DNA of 13,324 nt from Oscillospiraceae bacterium (GCA_020025425.1 JAHHSD010000047.1:1-13324), one strand, 5' to 3'; counted from the first letter of the stretch, positions 5,986 to 13,324 are shown. Notes: generated by a model from the letters alone, not told the origin. Numbers and translations: made by a program.

Positions 5986-7620
5986 ATGCCCATCACCGAT
6001 CTGTTGGAACGCAACAGCAAGCTCTATGCAGATGAGATCAGCCTGGTGGAAATTAACCCGGAAGTCCAGGAACCTCAGCGCGTCACCTGGAAAGAATATT
6101 CACTGATTCAGCCTGCCGCCGACGCCCCCTACCGCCGTGAGATCACCTGGGGCGTGTTTGATGAGAAGGCCAACCGTGTGGCGAATCTGCTGCTGGGCCG
6201 GGGCATCCGCAAGGGCCAGAAGGTGGCCATCCTGCTGATGAACTGTCTGGAGTGGCTGCCCATCTACTTTGGTATTCTGAAGACGGGGGCCATTGCGGTC
6301 CCCCTCAACTTCCGCTACACCGCCAATGAGATCGAGTACTGTGTCAAGAAGGCGGACGCGGATATCCTCTTCTTCGGCCCTGAGTTCATCGGCCGCGTGG
6401 AGGACATCGTCCCGGCCATCGGCCACGAGCGCCTTCTGTTCTTCGTGGGCGAGAGCTGCCCCTCCTTTGCCGAGGACTACCACCGGGCCACCGCCAACTG
6501 CTCCTCCGCCGCCCCCAAGATCCTGGTGGACGACGAGGACGAGGCCGCCATCTACTACTCCTCCGGCACCACCGGCTTCCCCAAGGCCATTTTGCTCAAG
6601 CACGCCGCTCTGATGCAGTCGGCCCGGATGGAGGCCATCCACCACCAGACCACCCACGAGGACGTGTTCCTGTGTATCCCGCCCCTCTACCACACCGGCG
6701 CAAAAATGCACTGGTTCGGCTCCCTGTTTACCGGCAGCCGGGCGGTGCTGCTCAAGGGCAACTCCCCCTCCGCCATCCTGGAGACCGTCTCCCGGGAGCA
6801 CTGCACCATCGTGTGGCTGCTGGTGCCCTGGTGTCAGGACATCCTGGCTGCCCTGGACCGGGGCGATCTGAAGCCGGAGGACTTCCAGCTGGACCAGTGG
6901 CGGCTCATGCACATCGGCGCCCAGCCGGTGCCCCCCTCTCTGATCCGGCACTGGCTCAAATACTTCCCCCACCACAAGTACGACACCAACTACGGACTCT
7001 CCGAGTCCTGCGGCCCTGGCTGCGTCCATTTGGGCCTGGACCACATCAACAAGGTGGGCTCCATCGGTGTGCCCGGCTACGGCTGGGAGACCAAGGTGGT
7101 GGATGAGCGGGACTGCCCCGTCCCCCAGGGCGAGGTGGGCGAGCTGTGCGTCAAGGGCCCCGGCGTTATGGTCTGCTACTACAAGGACCCGGAGGCCACC
7201 GCCGACGTCCTCAAAGACGGCTGGCTCCACACCGGAGATATGGCCCGGATGGACGAGGACGGCTTCCTCTTTCTGGTGGACCGGAAGAAGGACGTCATCA
7301 TCTCGGGCGGTGAGAACCTCTACCCCGTCCAGATCGAGGACTTTCTCACCGCCTACCCCAAGGTCCACGATGTGGCCGTCATCGGCCTGCCCGATCCCCG
7401 TCTGGGCGAGATCGCCGCGGCGGTCATCCAGATCAAGGAGGGCATGACCTGCACGGAGAGCGAGATCAACCAGTTCTGCATGGATCTGCCCCGGTACAAG
7501 CGCCCCCGGAAGATCATCTTTGCCGATGTCCCCCGCAATCCCACCGGCAAGATCGAAAAGCCCAAGCTGCGGGAAAAATACTGCGGCGTCCGTCTGGTGG
7601 AGGCCCAGAACCAGGCCTGA
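5986..7620 (+). CDS. AMP-forming acyl-CoA synthetase, substrate unknown
   Basis: A 544-residue adenylate-forming CoA ligase with all core motifs: ATP loop YYSSGTTGFPK (190-200), NYGLSE (335-340), hinge region GWLHTGD (412-418), DRKKDVIISGGENLYP (432-447) and catalytic Lys522 in PTGKIEKPKLRE. It activates a carboxylic acid to acyl-AMP and then acyl-CoA in the cytoplasm. It belongs to the long fatty-acyl/CaiC-like branch, not the PaaK branch, so it is not a copy of the ligase in the opposing operon. The N-terminus (residues 20-50) has an extra charged stretch before the usual ITWGVFDEKANRVAN segment. It is a single-gene transcript with its own promoter and a terminator directly after it. Sharing a divergent control region with iorAB/paaK suggests an aryl or branched acid substrate; that is inference. 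Fatty or other acids remain possible. Confidence 0.88.
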   Translation: MPITDLLERNSKLYADEISLVEINPEVQEPQRVTWKEYSLIQPAADAPYRREITWGVFDEKANRVANLLLGRGIRKGQKVAILLMNCLEWLPIYFGILKTGAIAVPLNFRYTANEIEYCVKKADADILFFGPEFIGRVEDIVPAIGHERLLFFVGESCPSFAEDYHRATANCSSAAPKILVDDEDEAAIYYSSGTTGFPKAILLKHAALMQSARMEAIHHQTTHEDVFLCIPPLYHTGAKMHWFGSLFTGSRAVLLKGNSPSAILETVSREHCTIVWLLVPWCQDILAALDRGDLKPEDFQLDQWRLMHIGAQPVPPSLIRHWLKYFPHHKYDTNYGLSESCGPGCVHLGLDHINKVGSIGVPGYGWETKVVDERDCPVPQGEVGELCVKGPGVMVCYYKDPEATADVLKDGWLHTGDMARMDEDGFLFLVDRKKDVIISGGENLYPVQIEDFLTAYPKVHDVAVIGLPDPRLGEIAAAVIQIKEGMTCTESEINQFCMDLPRYKRPRKIIFADVPRNPTGKIEKPKLREKYCGVRLVEAQNQA

Positions 7621-7638
7621 TTTTCTTTGCCTGAGAAC

Positions 7639-7679
7639 AAAAAACCTGCCCCGGCTCGTTGAGCCAGGGCAGGTTTTTT
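7639..7679. terminator. Strong bidirectional terminator between convergent genes
   Basis: Bases 7639-7651 pair perfectly with 7667-7679 (13 pairs). After one mismatch the stem continues with GGCTC/GAGCC around a three-base loop. A run of six T lies at the right end and six A at the left end, so it works for the acyl-CoA synthetase transcript on the plus strand and for valS on the minus strand. It fills most of the 89-base convergent gap. Confidence 0.92.
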
Positions 7680-7709
7680 ATTTGCTTCAATGCTCCCAAC
7701 CGGGACGGA

Positions 7710-10349
7710 TCACATGTTCTTGAGCTGCTCCTCCAGCTTGGCGACCAGCTCAGTGAGCTTGGCGGCCCGCTCCTTCTCGGCGGCGACCACCTGCTCGGGG
7801 GCCTTGTTGACAAAGCCGGGATTATTGAGCTTGGCGTTCAGCTTCTCCAGCTCGCCGGAGTTCTTCTTCAGCTCCTTCTCCATGCGGGCCTTCTCCTTCT
7901 CCAGGTCCACCAGCTCGCCCATGGGGATATAGAGCTGAGCGGCGTGGGTAACCAGGGAGACCAGGCCGCCCTTCTGGGCGGAGGCGTCCATCTCGTGGCC
8001 GGCGGGCACGATCTCTACCTCGCTGGCATAGGCCAGCTTCTTCAGGAAGGGGATGCCGGAGCGGAACACGTCGCCCTCGGCGGTGGCCACGGTCAGGTGG
8101 GCCTTCTTGCTGGGGGGCACGTTCATCTCGCTGCGGCGGGCACGGATGGCGCGGATGCTCTCCATGACCAGCTCCATGGCCTTCTCCTCCTGGGGGAAGT
8201 TCCGCTCCTCGCAGTACTCAGGCCACTTCTGCATCATCAGGAAGTCACCCTCGTGAGGCAGGGCCTGCCAGATCTCCTCGGTGATGAAGGGCATGAAGGG
8301 GTGCAGCAGCTTGAGCATGTCGATGAGCACATAGCACAGCACCTGCTGGGCGCGGGTCTTGCTGTCCTCGTCCTCGCCCTGGAGGCGGGTCTTGGTCATC
8401 TCGATATACCAGTCGCAGTAGTCGTCCCAGATGAAGTCATAGATCTTCTGAGCGGCCACACCCAGCTCGTAGCGGTCCATGTTCTCGGTGACCTCGCGGA
8501 CCACCCGGTTCAGCTTGGACAGGACCCACTTGTCCTCCAGTTCCAGCTTCTCGGGCAGCCGGCACTGGTCGATGGTCAGGTTCATCATCAGGAAGCGGCT
8601 GGCGTTCCAGATCTTATTGGCGAAGTTGCGCATGGCCTCGCACCGCTCGGTGTAGAAGCGCATATCGTTTCCGGGGGAGTTGCCGGTGATCAGGTTGAAG
8701 CGCAGAGCGTCGGCGCCGTACTTCTCGGCGATCTCCAGGGGGTCGATGCCGTTGCCCAGAGACTTGGACATCTTGCGGCCCTTGTCGTCCCGGACCAGGC
8801 CGTGGATGAACACGGTGTGGAAGGGGGCCTTGCGGGTCTGCTCGCAGGCGGAGAAGATCATTCTGGACACCCAGAAGAAGATGATATCATAGCCGGTGAC
8901 CAGCACGTCGGTGGGATAGAAGTAGTCCATATCCTCGGTCTTGTCGGGCCAGCCCAGGGTGGAGAAGGGCCACAGAGCGGAGGAGAACCAGGTATCCAGC
9001 ACGTCGGGGTCCTGGTGGATATGCTTGGAGTGGCAGTGGGCGCACTCGGTGGGGTCCTCGCGGCTGACGGTCATCTCGCCGCAGTCGTCGCAGTACCACA
9101 CGGGGATCTGGTGGCCCCACCACAGCTGGCGGGAGATGCACCAGTCATGGACGTTCTCCATCCAGTTGGTATAAGTCTTGGCGAAGCGGTCGGGCACGAA
9201 CTTGGTCTCGCCCTCCTCCACCACGCGCAGGGCCTCCTTGGCCAGGGGGGCCATCTTGACGAACCACTGGGCGGAGATCAGGGGCTCCACGTCGTTGTGG
9301 CAGCGGTAGCAGGTGCCCACGTTGTGGGAGTAGGGCTCGGTCTTGACCAGGTAGCCCTGCTCCTCCAGGTCCTTTACGATGGCCTTGCGGCACTCGTACC
9401 GGTCCATGCCCTCGTAGGGACCGCCGTTGGCATTGATGGTGCCGTTGTCGTCGATGACGCGGATGGTCTCCAGGTTGTGGCGCAGGCCCACCTCAAAGTC
9501 GTTGGGGTCGTGGGCGGGGGTCATCTTCACGGCGCCGGTGCCGAAGCCCAGCTCCACATAGTCGTCGGCCACAATGGGGATCTCACGGTTCATAATGGGC
9601 AGGATGCAGGTCTTGCCAACCAGGTGCTTGAAGCGCTCGTCCTCGGGGTTGACGGCCACGCCGGTATCGCCCATCATGGTCTCGGGGCGGGTGGTGGCCA
9701 CCACCAGATCGCCGGAGCCGTCGGTCAGGGGATAGCGGATATACCACAGGTGGCCGGGCTTGTCCTGGTACTCCACCTCGGCGTCGCTCAGGGCGGTGGC
9801 GCAGTGGGGGCACCAATTGATGATGCGGCTGCCCTTGTAGATCAGGCCCTTGTCATACATCTCGCAGAAGGTCTCGCGGACGGCCTTGGAGCAGCCCTCG
9901 TCCATGGTAAAGCGGGCGCGGTCCCAGTCGCAGCTGACGCCCATCTTCTTCTGCTGGGCCACGATGCGGCTTCCGTACTTGTGCTTCCAGTCCCACACGC
10001 GCTCCAGGAACTTCTCCCGGCCCAGGTCGTAGCGGGTCAGGCCCTCCTTGTTGCGCAGCTCCTCCTCCACCTTGATCTGGGTGGCGATGCCGGCGTGGTC
10101 AGTGCCGGGCACCCACAGGGCGGCGTAGCCCTGCATGCGCTTGAAGCGGATCAGGATGTCCTGGAGGGTGCAGTCCATGGCGTGGCCCATGTGCAGCTGA
10201 CCGGTGACGTTGGGGGGCGGCATGACGATGGTGAAGGGCTTCTTCTTGGGGTCGCGGTGGCCCTTGAAGCAGCCGTGCTTCTCCCAGTTCTCGTAGATCC
10301 GGGATTCCACTTCCTGGGGTTCATAGACCTTTGGCAGTTCTTTTTTCAT
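7710..10349 (-). CDS. valS: Valyl-tRNA synthetase
   Basis: An 879-residue class I synthetase that charges tRNA-Val. It starts with a typical ValS N-terminus (KVYEPQEVESRIYENWEKHG). The HIGH-type motif is HMGH (53-56) within PPPNVTGQLHMGHAMD, and KMSKS is at 526-530. The inserted editing domain, which removes mischarged threonine, lies between them. Zinc-type Cys pairs are visible (CPHC, CYRC, CDDC with CAHC). The last 70 residues form the ValS coiled-coil arm, rich in Lys and Glu (LVDLEKEKARMEKELKK onward). Length is normal. The ATG follows a TAGGAGAG ribosome site. The gene is transcribed from its own promoter through a T-box leader, so expression should rise when uncharged tRNA-Val accumulates. 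It lies downstream of rnc but is separately controlled. Confidence 0.97.
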   Translation of the reverse strand: MKKELPKVYEPQEVESRIYENWEKHGCFKGHRDPKKKPFTIVMPPPNVTGQLHMGHAMDCTLQDILIRFKRMQGYAALWVPGTDHAGIATQIKVEEELRNKEGLTRYDLGREKFLERVWDWKHKYGSRIVAQQKKMGVSCDWDRARFTMDEGCSKAVRETFCEMYDKGLIYKGSRIINWCPHCATALSDAEVEYQDKPGHLWYIRYPLTDGSGDLVVATTRPETMMGDTGVAVNPEDERFKHLVGKTCILPIMNREIPIVADDYVELGFGTGAVKMTPAHDPNDFEVGLRHNLETIRVIDDNGTINANGGPYEGMDRYECRKAIVKDLEEQGYLVKTEPYSHNVGTCYRCHNDVEPLISAQWFVKMAPLAKEALRVVEEGETKFVPDRFAKTYTNWMENVHDWCISRQLWWGHQIPVWYCDDCGEMTVSREDPTECAHCHSKHIHQDPDVLDTWFSSALWPFSTLGWPDKTEDMDYFYPTDVLVTGYDIIFFWVSRMIFSACEQTRKAPFHTVFIHGLVRDDKGRKMSKSLGNGIDPLEIAEKYGADALRFNLITGNSPGNDMRFYTERCEAMRNFANKIWNASRFLMMNLTIDQCRLPEKLELEDKWVLSKLNRVVREVTENMDRYELGVAAQKIYDFIWDDYCDWYIEMTKTRLQGEDEDSKTRAQQVLCYVLIDMLKLLHPFMPFITEEIWQALPHEGDFLMMQKWPEYCEERNFPQEEKAMELVMESIRAIRARRSEMNVPPSKKAHLTVATAEGDVFRSGIPFLKKLAYASEVEIVPAGHEMDASAQKGGLVSLVTHAAQLYIPMGELVDLEKEKARMEKELKKNSGELEKLNAKLNNPGFVNKAPEQVVAAEKERAAKLTELVAKLEEQLKNM

Positions 10350-10395
10350 ACAATTTCTCTCCTAAGCGTAATATAATTACGGATTACTACAATCT

Positions 10396-10646
10396 GGACA
10401 TAAGAAAACGCCCTGAGCCGACTGGCTCAGGGCGAACAAATGTCCGTGGTACCACCTGAATTTGAAAGCGAACTTCCACACTCAAGCCCGATAACGGCGG
10501 GGGGCCGCCGCCCCTTACTCTGGTTCTGGGGCGGAGCTTGGAAGCCACCTTCTCCGATCCGCGGGAGGACTTGCACCGGCCGTCCTCTCTCTGGCACTCC
10601 ACTGAATCGGGTACTCCTCTTCCGCAGCGCTTTTCTGCGTATAGAT
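10396..10646 (-). promoter_or_regulatory. T-box riboswitch leader of valS, valine specifier
   Basis: On the minus strand the leader starts near 10646. In Stem I, GGAAG (10619-10623) pairs with CTTCC (10540-10544) and CCGAT (10606-10610) pairs with ATCGG (10554-10558). The specifier loop between them has AGTA (10612-10615) on its 5' side and AGAAG-GTG-G on its 3' side. GTG (10546-10548) is thus the likely specifier, a valine codon followed by the usual purine. A distal part with AGAGAGGA and GGTGCAAG follows the AG-bulge/terminal-loop pattern. The T-box itself is AGGTGGTACCACGG (10444-10457). Its TGGT (10451-10454) would pair with the ACCA end of uncharged tRNA-Val. A terminator follows. This switches valS on when valine charging is low. 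Confidence 0.9.
10409..10434 (-). terminator. T-box-regulated terminator of the valS leader
   Basis: CGCCCTGAGCC (10409-10419) pairs perfectly with GGCTCAGGGCG (10424-10434) around a four-base loop. On the minus strand it is followed by TTTTCTTAT. An outer helix, ATGTCC (10440-10445) with GGACAT (10396-10401), uses bases just downstream of the T-box core. Terminator and antiterminator folds therefore compete. It may also end transcripts reading in from rnc. Confidence 0.9.
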
Positions 10647-10652
10647 GTGATT

Positions 10653-10681
10653 ATTATACGGAACTTTGGAACCGCTGTCAA
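10653..10681 (-). promoter_or_regulatory. Consensus promoter of the valS T-box transcript
   Basis: On the minus strand TTGACA (10676-10681) and TATAAT (10653-10658) are both perfect matches to the vegetative consensus with an ideal 17-base spacer. It begins eight bases past the rnc stop codon. The transcript should start near 10646 with a leader of about 297 bases before valS. Such a strong promoter suits a gene whose output is set later by termination. Confidence 0.93.
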
Positions 10682-10689
10682 GTCCCAGC

Positions 10690-11370
10690 TCAGGACTCCT
10701 TAGACTCCAGGGCGTGGATGGCCGCCTTGGCCGCCATCTGCTCGGCCTCCTTCTTGCTGTGGCCCTGTCCGCTGCCCACGGCGGCGCCGTTGAGCTGGAC
10801 CTCCACAAAGAAGCGCTTGTCGTGGTCGGGGCCGGATTCGCCGGTGAGCCGGTACTTGAGCACCTGGCCGCTCTCCCGCTGGACCAGCTCCTGGAGGGCG
10901 GTCTTGTAGTCCCGGCCGGCGTGGAGGCTGGCCACCTCCTTGCAGAGGATATACTTCTGGATGATCTTGCGGGCCGAGCCGATGCCGCCGTCCAGATAGA
11001 CGGCCGCCAGCACGGCCTCCACGGCGTCCGCCCGGATGGAGGGACGGTGACGGCCGCCGCCGCTCTCCTCGCCCTTGCCCAGCTTCAGGTACTCGCCCAG
11101 GCCCAGGGCCTCGGCCACCTCCACCAGGCTCTCCTCGCAGACCAGCGCGGCGCGGGTGCGGGTCAGCTCACCCTCGGGCAGGTCGGGGTGGTTGCGGTAC
11201 AGGTGCTCCGCCACCACCATGCCCAGAATGGAATCGCCCAAAAACTCCAGCCGCTCATTGCTCTGAAGCTTTCCCCGGCTCTCGTTGGCACAGGAGCTGT
11301 GCGTCAGCGCATTCTCCAGCAGGGAGGGGTCCCGGAACTCGTATTCCAATTTTTCCTCCAGCGTATTCAT
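10690..11370 (-). CDS. rnc: Ribonuclease III
   Basis: A 226-residue endonuclease that cuts double-stranded RNA in rRNA maturation and mRNA turnover. The catalytic domain (about 4-145) carries the signature NERLEFLGDS (38-47) with Glu42 and Asp46, plus the second acidic pair in DAVEAV (Asp115, Glu118). A double-stranded RNA-binding domain follows (about 154-224), with DYKTALQELVQ and the GHSKKEAEQMAAKAAIHAL helix. The ATG at 11370 is chosen because GAGGAGA lies six bases upstream. A TTG at 11385 would extend the frame by five residues but overlaps that ribosome site. It follows acpP by 68 bases and is probably co-transcribed with plsX and acpP. The common downstream partner smc is absent; valS follows instead. 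Confidence 0.96.
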   Translation of the reverse strand: MNTLEEKLEYEFRDPSLLENALTHSSCANESRGKLQSNERLEFLGDSILGMVVAEHLYRNHPDLPEGELTRTRAALVCEESLVEVAEALGLGEYLKLGKGEESGGGRHRPSIRADAVEAVLAAVYLDGGIGSARKIIQKYILCKEVASLHAGRDYKTALQELVQRESGQVLKYRLTGESGPDHDKRFFVEVQLNGAAVGSGQGHSKKEAEQMAAKAAIHALESKES

Positions 11371-11391
11371 GTCAATTCTCCTCAATCAACG

Positions 11392-11427
11392 CAAAGCTCC
11401 GCCGGGAACGGCGGAGCTTTGTTTTTT
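11392..11427 (+). terminator. Hairpin with T-run facing into acpP (antisense terminator-like)
   Basis: Bases 11392-11404 pair perfectly with 11409-11421 (13 pairs) around a GGAA loop, a GNRA-type loop when read on the plus strand. Six T follow on the plus strand (11422-11427). On the minus strand, the direction of acpP and rnc, the stem is followed by GCGTTGATTG with no T-run, so it should not end the operon transcript. It could stop plus-strand antisense RNA from entering acpP, or protect the acpP mRNA end after processing. Confidence 0.6.
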
Positions 11428-11438
11428 CAACCGTTCTG

Positions 11439-11672
11439 TTAGTCGAGACGGCTCTGCAGCAGACGGACCAGGTCGCCCACAGTTGTGATGGCGGTGGCCT
11501 CTTCCTCGCCCAGCTCGTCAATGCCGAACTCCTCTTCCAGGGCCATGGACAGGTCCACGATATCCACAGAATCAGCATTCAGGTCGTCCTCAAAAGAGGT
11601 GTCCATGGTGATGCTGTCCTCATCCACATTGAACTGCTCAGCGATCAGTGCGCTTAGCTTCTCAAAAATCAT
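11439..11672 (-). CDS. acpP: Acyl carrier protein
   Basis: A 77-residue acidic protein of normal ACP length. It carries the growing fatty acyl chain on a 4'-phosphopantetheine arm. The attachment serine is Ser35 in the motif DSVD (34-37) within DLNADSVDIVDL. The usual helix II follows (MALEEEFGIDE). The ATG start has AAGGAG nine bases upstream. It lies between plsX and rnc, the common gene order in Firmicutes, and PlsX uses acyl-ACP as its substrate. It has its own promoter in the preceding gap, fitting the high amount of ACP that cells need. The slightly unusual DSVD in place of DSLD/E is within family variation. Confidence 0.97.
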   Translation of the reverse strand: MIFEKLSALIAEQFNVDEDSITMDTSFEDDLNADSVDIVDLSMALEEEFGIDELGEEEATAITTVGDLVRLLQSRLD

Positions 11673-11719
11673 AGCATACTGCTCCTTCCGATGTGCCGGG
11701 GCACAGATTTTCTTCCACT

Positions 11720-11748
11720 ACTATATGCACAATCTGTCCGGCTGTCAA
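11720..11748 (-). promoter_or_regulatory. Promoter of acpP (and rnc)
   Basis: On the minus strand TTGACA (11743-11748, perfect) and TATAGT (11720-11725, five of six) are separated by 17 bases. The predicted start is near 11713, giving a leader of about 40 bases. It lies in the 107-base plsX-acpP gap, where no minus-strand terminator was seen, so it likely boosts acpP-rnc on top of read-through from trmFO-plsX. Confidence 0.8.
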
Positions 11749-11779
11749 TAGGCATTATGCAATTCCCGTTAAAATCTGT

Positions 11780-12811
11780 TTACTCCTTGGGCGCGGCCGG
11801 AAGACGCATTTCCTCGATGTGGGCGGTGATGTCCTCGATCAGCCCGGAGGCGGCAAAGGACGCCGCCTGACGGATGGCATTTTTCATGGCGTAGTCATTG
11901 GAGGAGCCGTGGGCCTTGATGACCGGCTTGGAGATGCCCAGCAGGGCGGTCCCGCCCACCTCGCCGGAGTCCATCAGCTTCTTGAAGTTTTTCAGCCCGC
12001 CGGACACCAGCACGGCGGCCAGCTTGGTGACGAAGTTCTTCTTGAACATCTTTTTCATCTCCCGGGCCAGGAACATGCCGGTGCCCTCCATGGTTTTCAG
12101 GAAGATGTTTCCGGAATAGCCGTCGGCCACGATGACGTCCACCGCGCCCTCCACGGCCTCCCGGGCCTCCACGTTGCCCACAAAGTTGATCCGGCCGTTC
12201 TCCGCCGCCTTTTGCAGCAGGGGGTAGACCTCCACCTGGAGGTCGGTGCCCTTGGAGGGCTCCACACCGTTGTTGAGCAGGCCCACCTTGGGGTTCTCCC
12301 GGCCCAGCACCTTCTGGGCGTAGTAGCTGCCCATAAAGGCGAACTGGAGGAGGTACTCCGGGGGGCACTTCACGTTGGCGCCGCAGTCGATGAGCACAGC
12401 GCCGCCGTTGCCGGTGGGGACCACCGGGGCCAGGGCGGCCCGGCGGATGCCCTTGATCCGCTTGGTCACCAGGGTGGCGCCGGACAGCAGGGCGCCGGTG
12501 GAGCCGGCGGAGACGAAGGCGTCTCCATCCCCCTTTTTCAGCAGCTCCAGCCCCACCGTCAGGGAGGAGTCCTTCTTCTCCCGGAAGGCAAAGGCGGGGT
12601 CGTCGCACATCTCGATCACCTGGCTGGCATGGGCGATCTCGATGCCGGCAGGCAGCTGCTCCACCCCGTTGTCCTTCATCACCTGGAGGATCTCCTCCCC
12701 CCGGCCCACCAGGATCACCTGGGTCCCGTATTCCTTGTTGGCCTGGAGCGCACCCAGGACCGGAGCCTTGGGGGCGTTGTCCCCGCCCATAGCGTCTACG
12801 ATAATTTTCAT
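11780..12811 (-). CDS. plsX: Phosphate acyltransferase PlsX
   Basis: A 343-residue peripheral membrane enzyme that converts acyl-ACP and phosphate to acyl-phosphate, the acyl donor for PlsY in the first step of glycerophospholipid synthesis. It shows the family opening KIIVDAMGGDNAP (2-14) and the family segments SAGSTGALL and IKRAALAP-like (IRRAALAPVVP). It also has LIDCGANV, YAQKVLGRENPKVGLLNNG and DGYSGNIFLKTMEG. The length is typical. The ATG follows an AAGGAG ribosome site and comes 46 bases after the trmFO stop, suggesting co-transcription. acpP, whose product supplies its substrate, follows directly. Confidence 0.97.
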   Translation of the reverse strand: MKIIVDAMGGDNAPKAPVLGALQANKEYGTQVILVGRGEEILQVMKDNGVEQLPAGIEIAHASQVIEMCDDPAFAFREKKDSSLTVGLELLKKGDGDAFVSAGSTGALLSGATLVTKRIKGIRRAALAPVVPTGNGGAVLIDCGANVKCPPEYLLQFAFMGSYYAQKVLGRENPKVGLLNNGVEPSKGTDLQVEVYPLLQKAAENGRINFVGNVEAREAVEGAVDVIVADGYSGNIFLKTMEGTGMFLAREMKKMFKKNFVTKLAAVLVSGGLKNFKKLMDSGEVGGTALLGISKPVIKAHGSSNDYAMKNAIRQAASFAASGLIEDITAHIEEMRLPAAPKE

Positions 12812-12857
12812 ATAAGCTCCTTCTTTCTTCTAAAAGCCGGCCCGCCGTGTGCCGGAC

Positions 12858-13324
12858 TTACTCCAGATCCAGGGCGTCCAGCTGCTCCAGGGCGCGCTTG
12901 GAGATCTCGGCGTTTTTGTTCCGCTTTCCCTTGACCCGATAGCCCAGCTGAGGGATCAGGCCGAAGTTGATATTCATGGGCTGGAAGTTGACCACGCTCT
13001 CGTCGCTGATGTAGAGGGACAGGGCGCCCATGGCGGTCTCCCGGGGGAAGTCCACCGGCGCCTTGCCGGTCAGGCGGCGGGCAAGCTCCAGCGCCGCCAG
13101 GCAGCCCGAGGCGGTGGACTCCACATAGCCCTCCACGCCTGTGATCTGCCCGGCGAACATGATCCGCTCCTGGCCACGGACCCGGTAATACCGGTCCAGC
13201 AGCCGGGGGGAGTCCAGGAAGGTATTCCGGTGCATCACGCCGTAGCGGATGTACTCGGCGTTTTTCAGGGCGGGGATCATGGAGAACACCCGCTTCTGCT
13301 CGGGCCAGCGCAGGTGGGTCTGGA
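12858..13324 (-). CDS. trmFO: TrmFO, folate-dependent tRNA U54 methyltransferase (C-terminal part)
   Basis: The last 155 residues of TrmFO, cut by the right window edge; the start lies outside. The frame stays open to the edge and begins QTHLRWPEQKRVFSMIPALK, followed by YIRYGVMHRNTFLDSP and MFAGQITGVEGYVESTASG. These are strong signatures of the enzyme that makes 5-methyluridine at position 54 of tRNAs using methylenetetrahydrofolate and FADH2. This replaces the SAM-dependent TrmA of enterobacteria and is typical of Firmicutes. The segment MGALSLYI, then FQPMNINFGLIP, fits the family C-terminus. It stands at the head of the trmFO-plsX stretch on the minus strand. GidA/MnmG is a relative, but the HRNTF and NINFG motifs favour TrmFO. 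Confidence 0.93.
   Translation of the reverse strand, partial: QTHLRWPEQKRVFSMIPALKNAEYIRYGVMHRNTFLDSPRLLDRYYRVRGQERIMFAGQITGVEGYVESTASGCLAALELARRLTGKAPVDFPRETAMGALSLYISDESVVNFQPMNINFGLIPQLGYRVKGKRNKNAEISKRALEQLDALDLE

Noticed and set aside
6100..7368. A 422-codon minus-strand frame opposite the acyl-CoA synthetase
   Set aside because: The plus-strand frame has every adenylate-forming motif; this one has a GC-bias composition only.
7659..10376. A 905-codon plus-strand open frame opposite valS
   Set aside because: It is the mirror of a well-conserved synthetase gene, with low-complexity composition and no recognisable domain.
12812..12857. A possible terminator between trmFO and plsX (CCGGC/GCCGG followed by CTTTT)
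   Set aside because: Only about five pairs with a large loop, and the close spacing favours co-transcription. It was not listed as a feature.
11693..12934. A 413-codon plus-strand frame opposite plsX
   Set aside because: It covers plsX and neighbouring gaps with no domain signature. The minus-strand frame is a clear PlsX.
1..13324. CRISPR array, insertion sequence, phage or tRNA genes
   Set aside because: No regular spaced repeats, transposase or integrase frame, terminal inverted repeats or tRNA fold were seen by eye. The window appears to be stable chromosomal DNA.

Overview
The window reads as chromosomal DNA of a GC-rich anaerobic member of the Clostridia, most like the Oscillospiraceae (Flavonifractor/Lawsonibacter-type gut bacteria). 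This rests on a ferredoxin-dependent 2-oxoacid oxidoreductase, a YerC/TrpR-type regulator, a T-box leader before valS, the plsX-acpP-rnc gene order, a folate-dependent TrmFO, and vegetative promoters with 17-base spacers. The species is inferred from gene content only. No mobile element, CRISPR array, rRNA or tRNA gene was seen.

Left part (1-5775, all minus strand). Transcription runs right to left: a YerC/TrpR-like repressor, IorA and IorB (the two subunits of indolepyruvate/arylpyruvate:ferredoxin oxidoreductase), a PaaK-type phenylacetate-CoA ligase and a tandem ACT-domain protein. Short gaps (3 to 40 bases) make these five a convincing operon. Together they suggest interconversion of aromatic 2-oxo acids, aryl-acetyl-CoAs and free aryl-acetic acids, under control of a TrpR-fold protein and an amino-acid-sensing ACT protein. 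A weak hairpin then separates an AI-2E-family membrane permease, followed by a good rho-independent terminator.

Middle (5776-7709). A divergent promoter region of about 210 bases drives the aryl operon leftward and a second AMP-forming acyl-CoA synthetase rightward. A small palindrome overlaps the rightward promoter and could be an operator. A strong hairpin that can work in both directions sits between the convergent ends of this gene and valS.

Right part (7710-13324, minus strand). This is core housekeeping DNA: the end of trmFO (cut by the window edge), plsX, acpP, rnc, then valS with its own consensus promoter and a valine T-box riboswitch. acpP also has its own promoter in the plsX-acpP gap. 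A hairpin between acpP and rnc has its T-run on the plus side, so it would stop antisense rather than sense transcription.

The best candidate for something little described is the aryl-acid module with its TrpR-like regulator and divergent ligase. The rest is ordinary core genome with readable regulatory detail.
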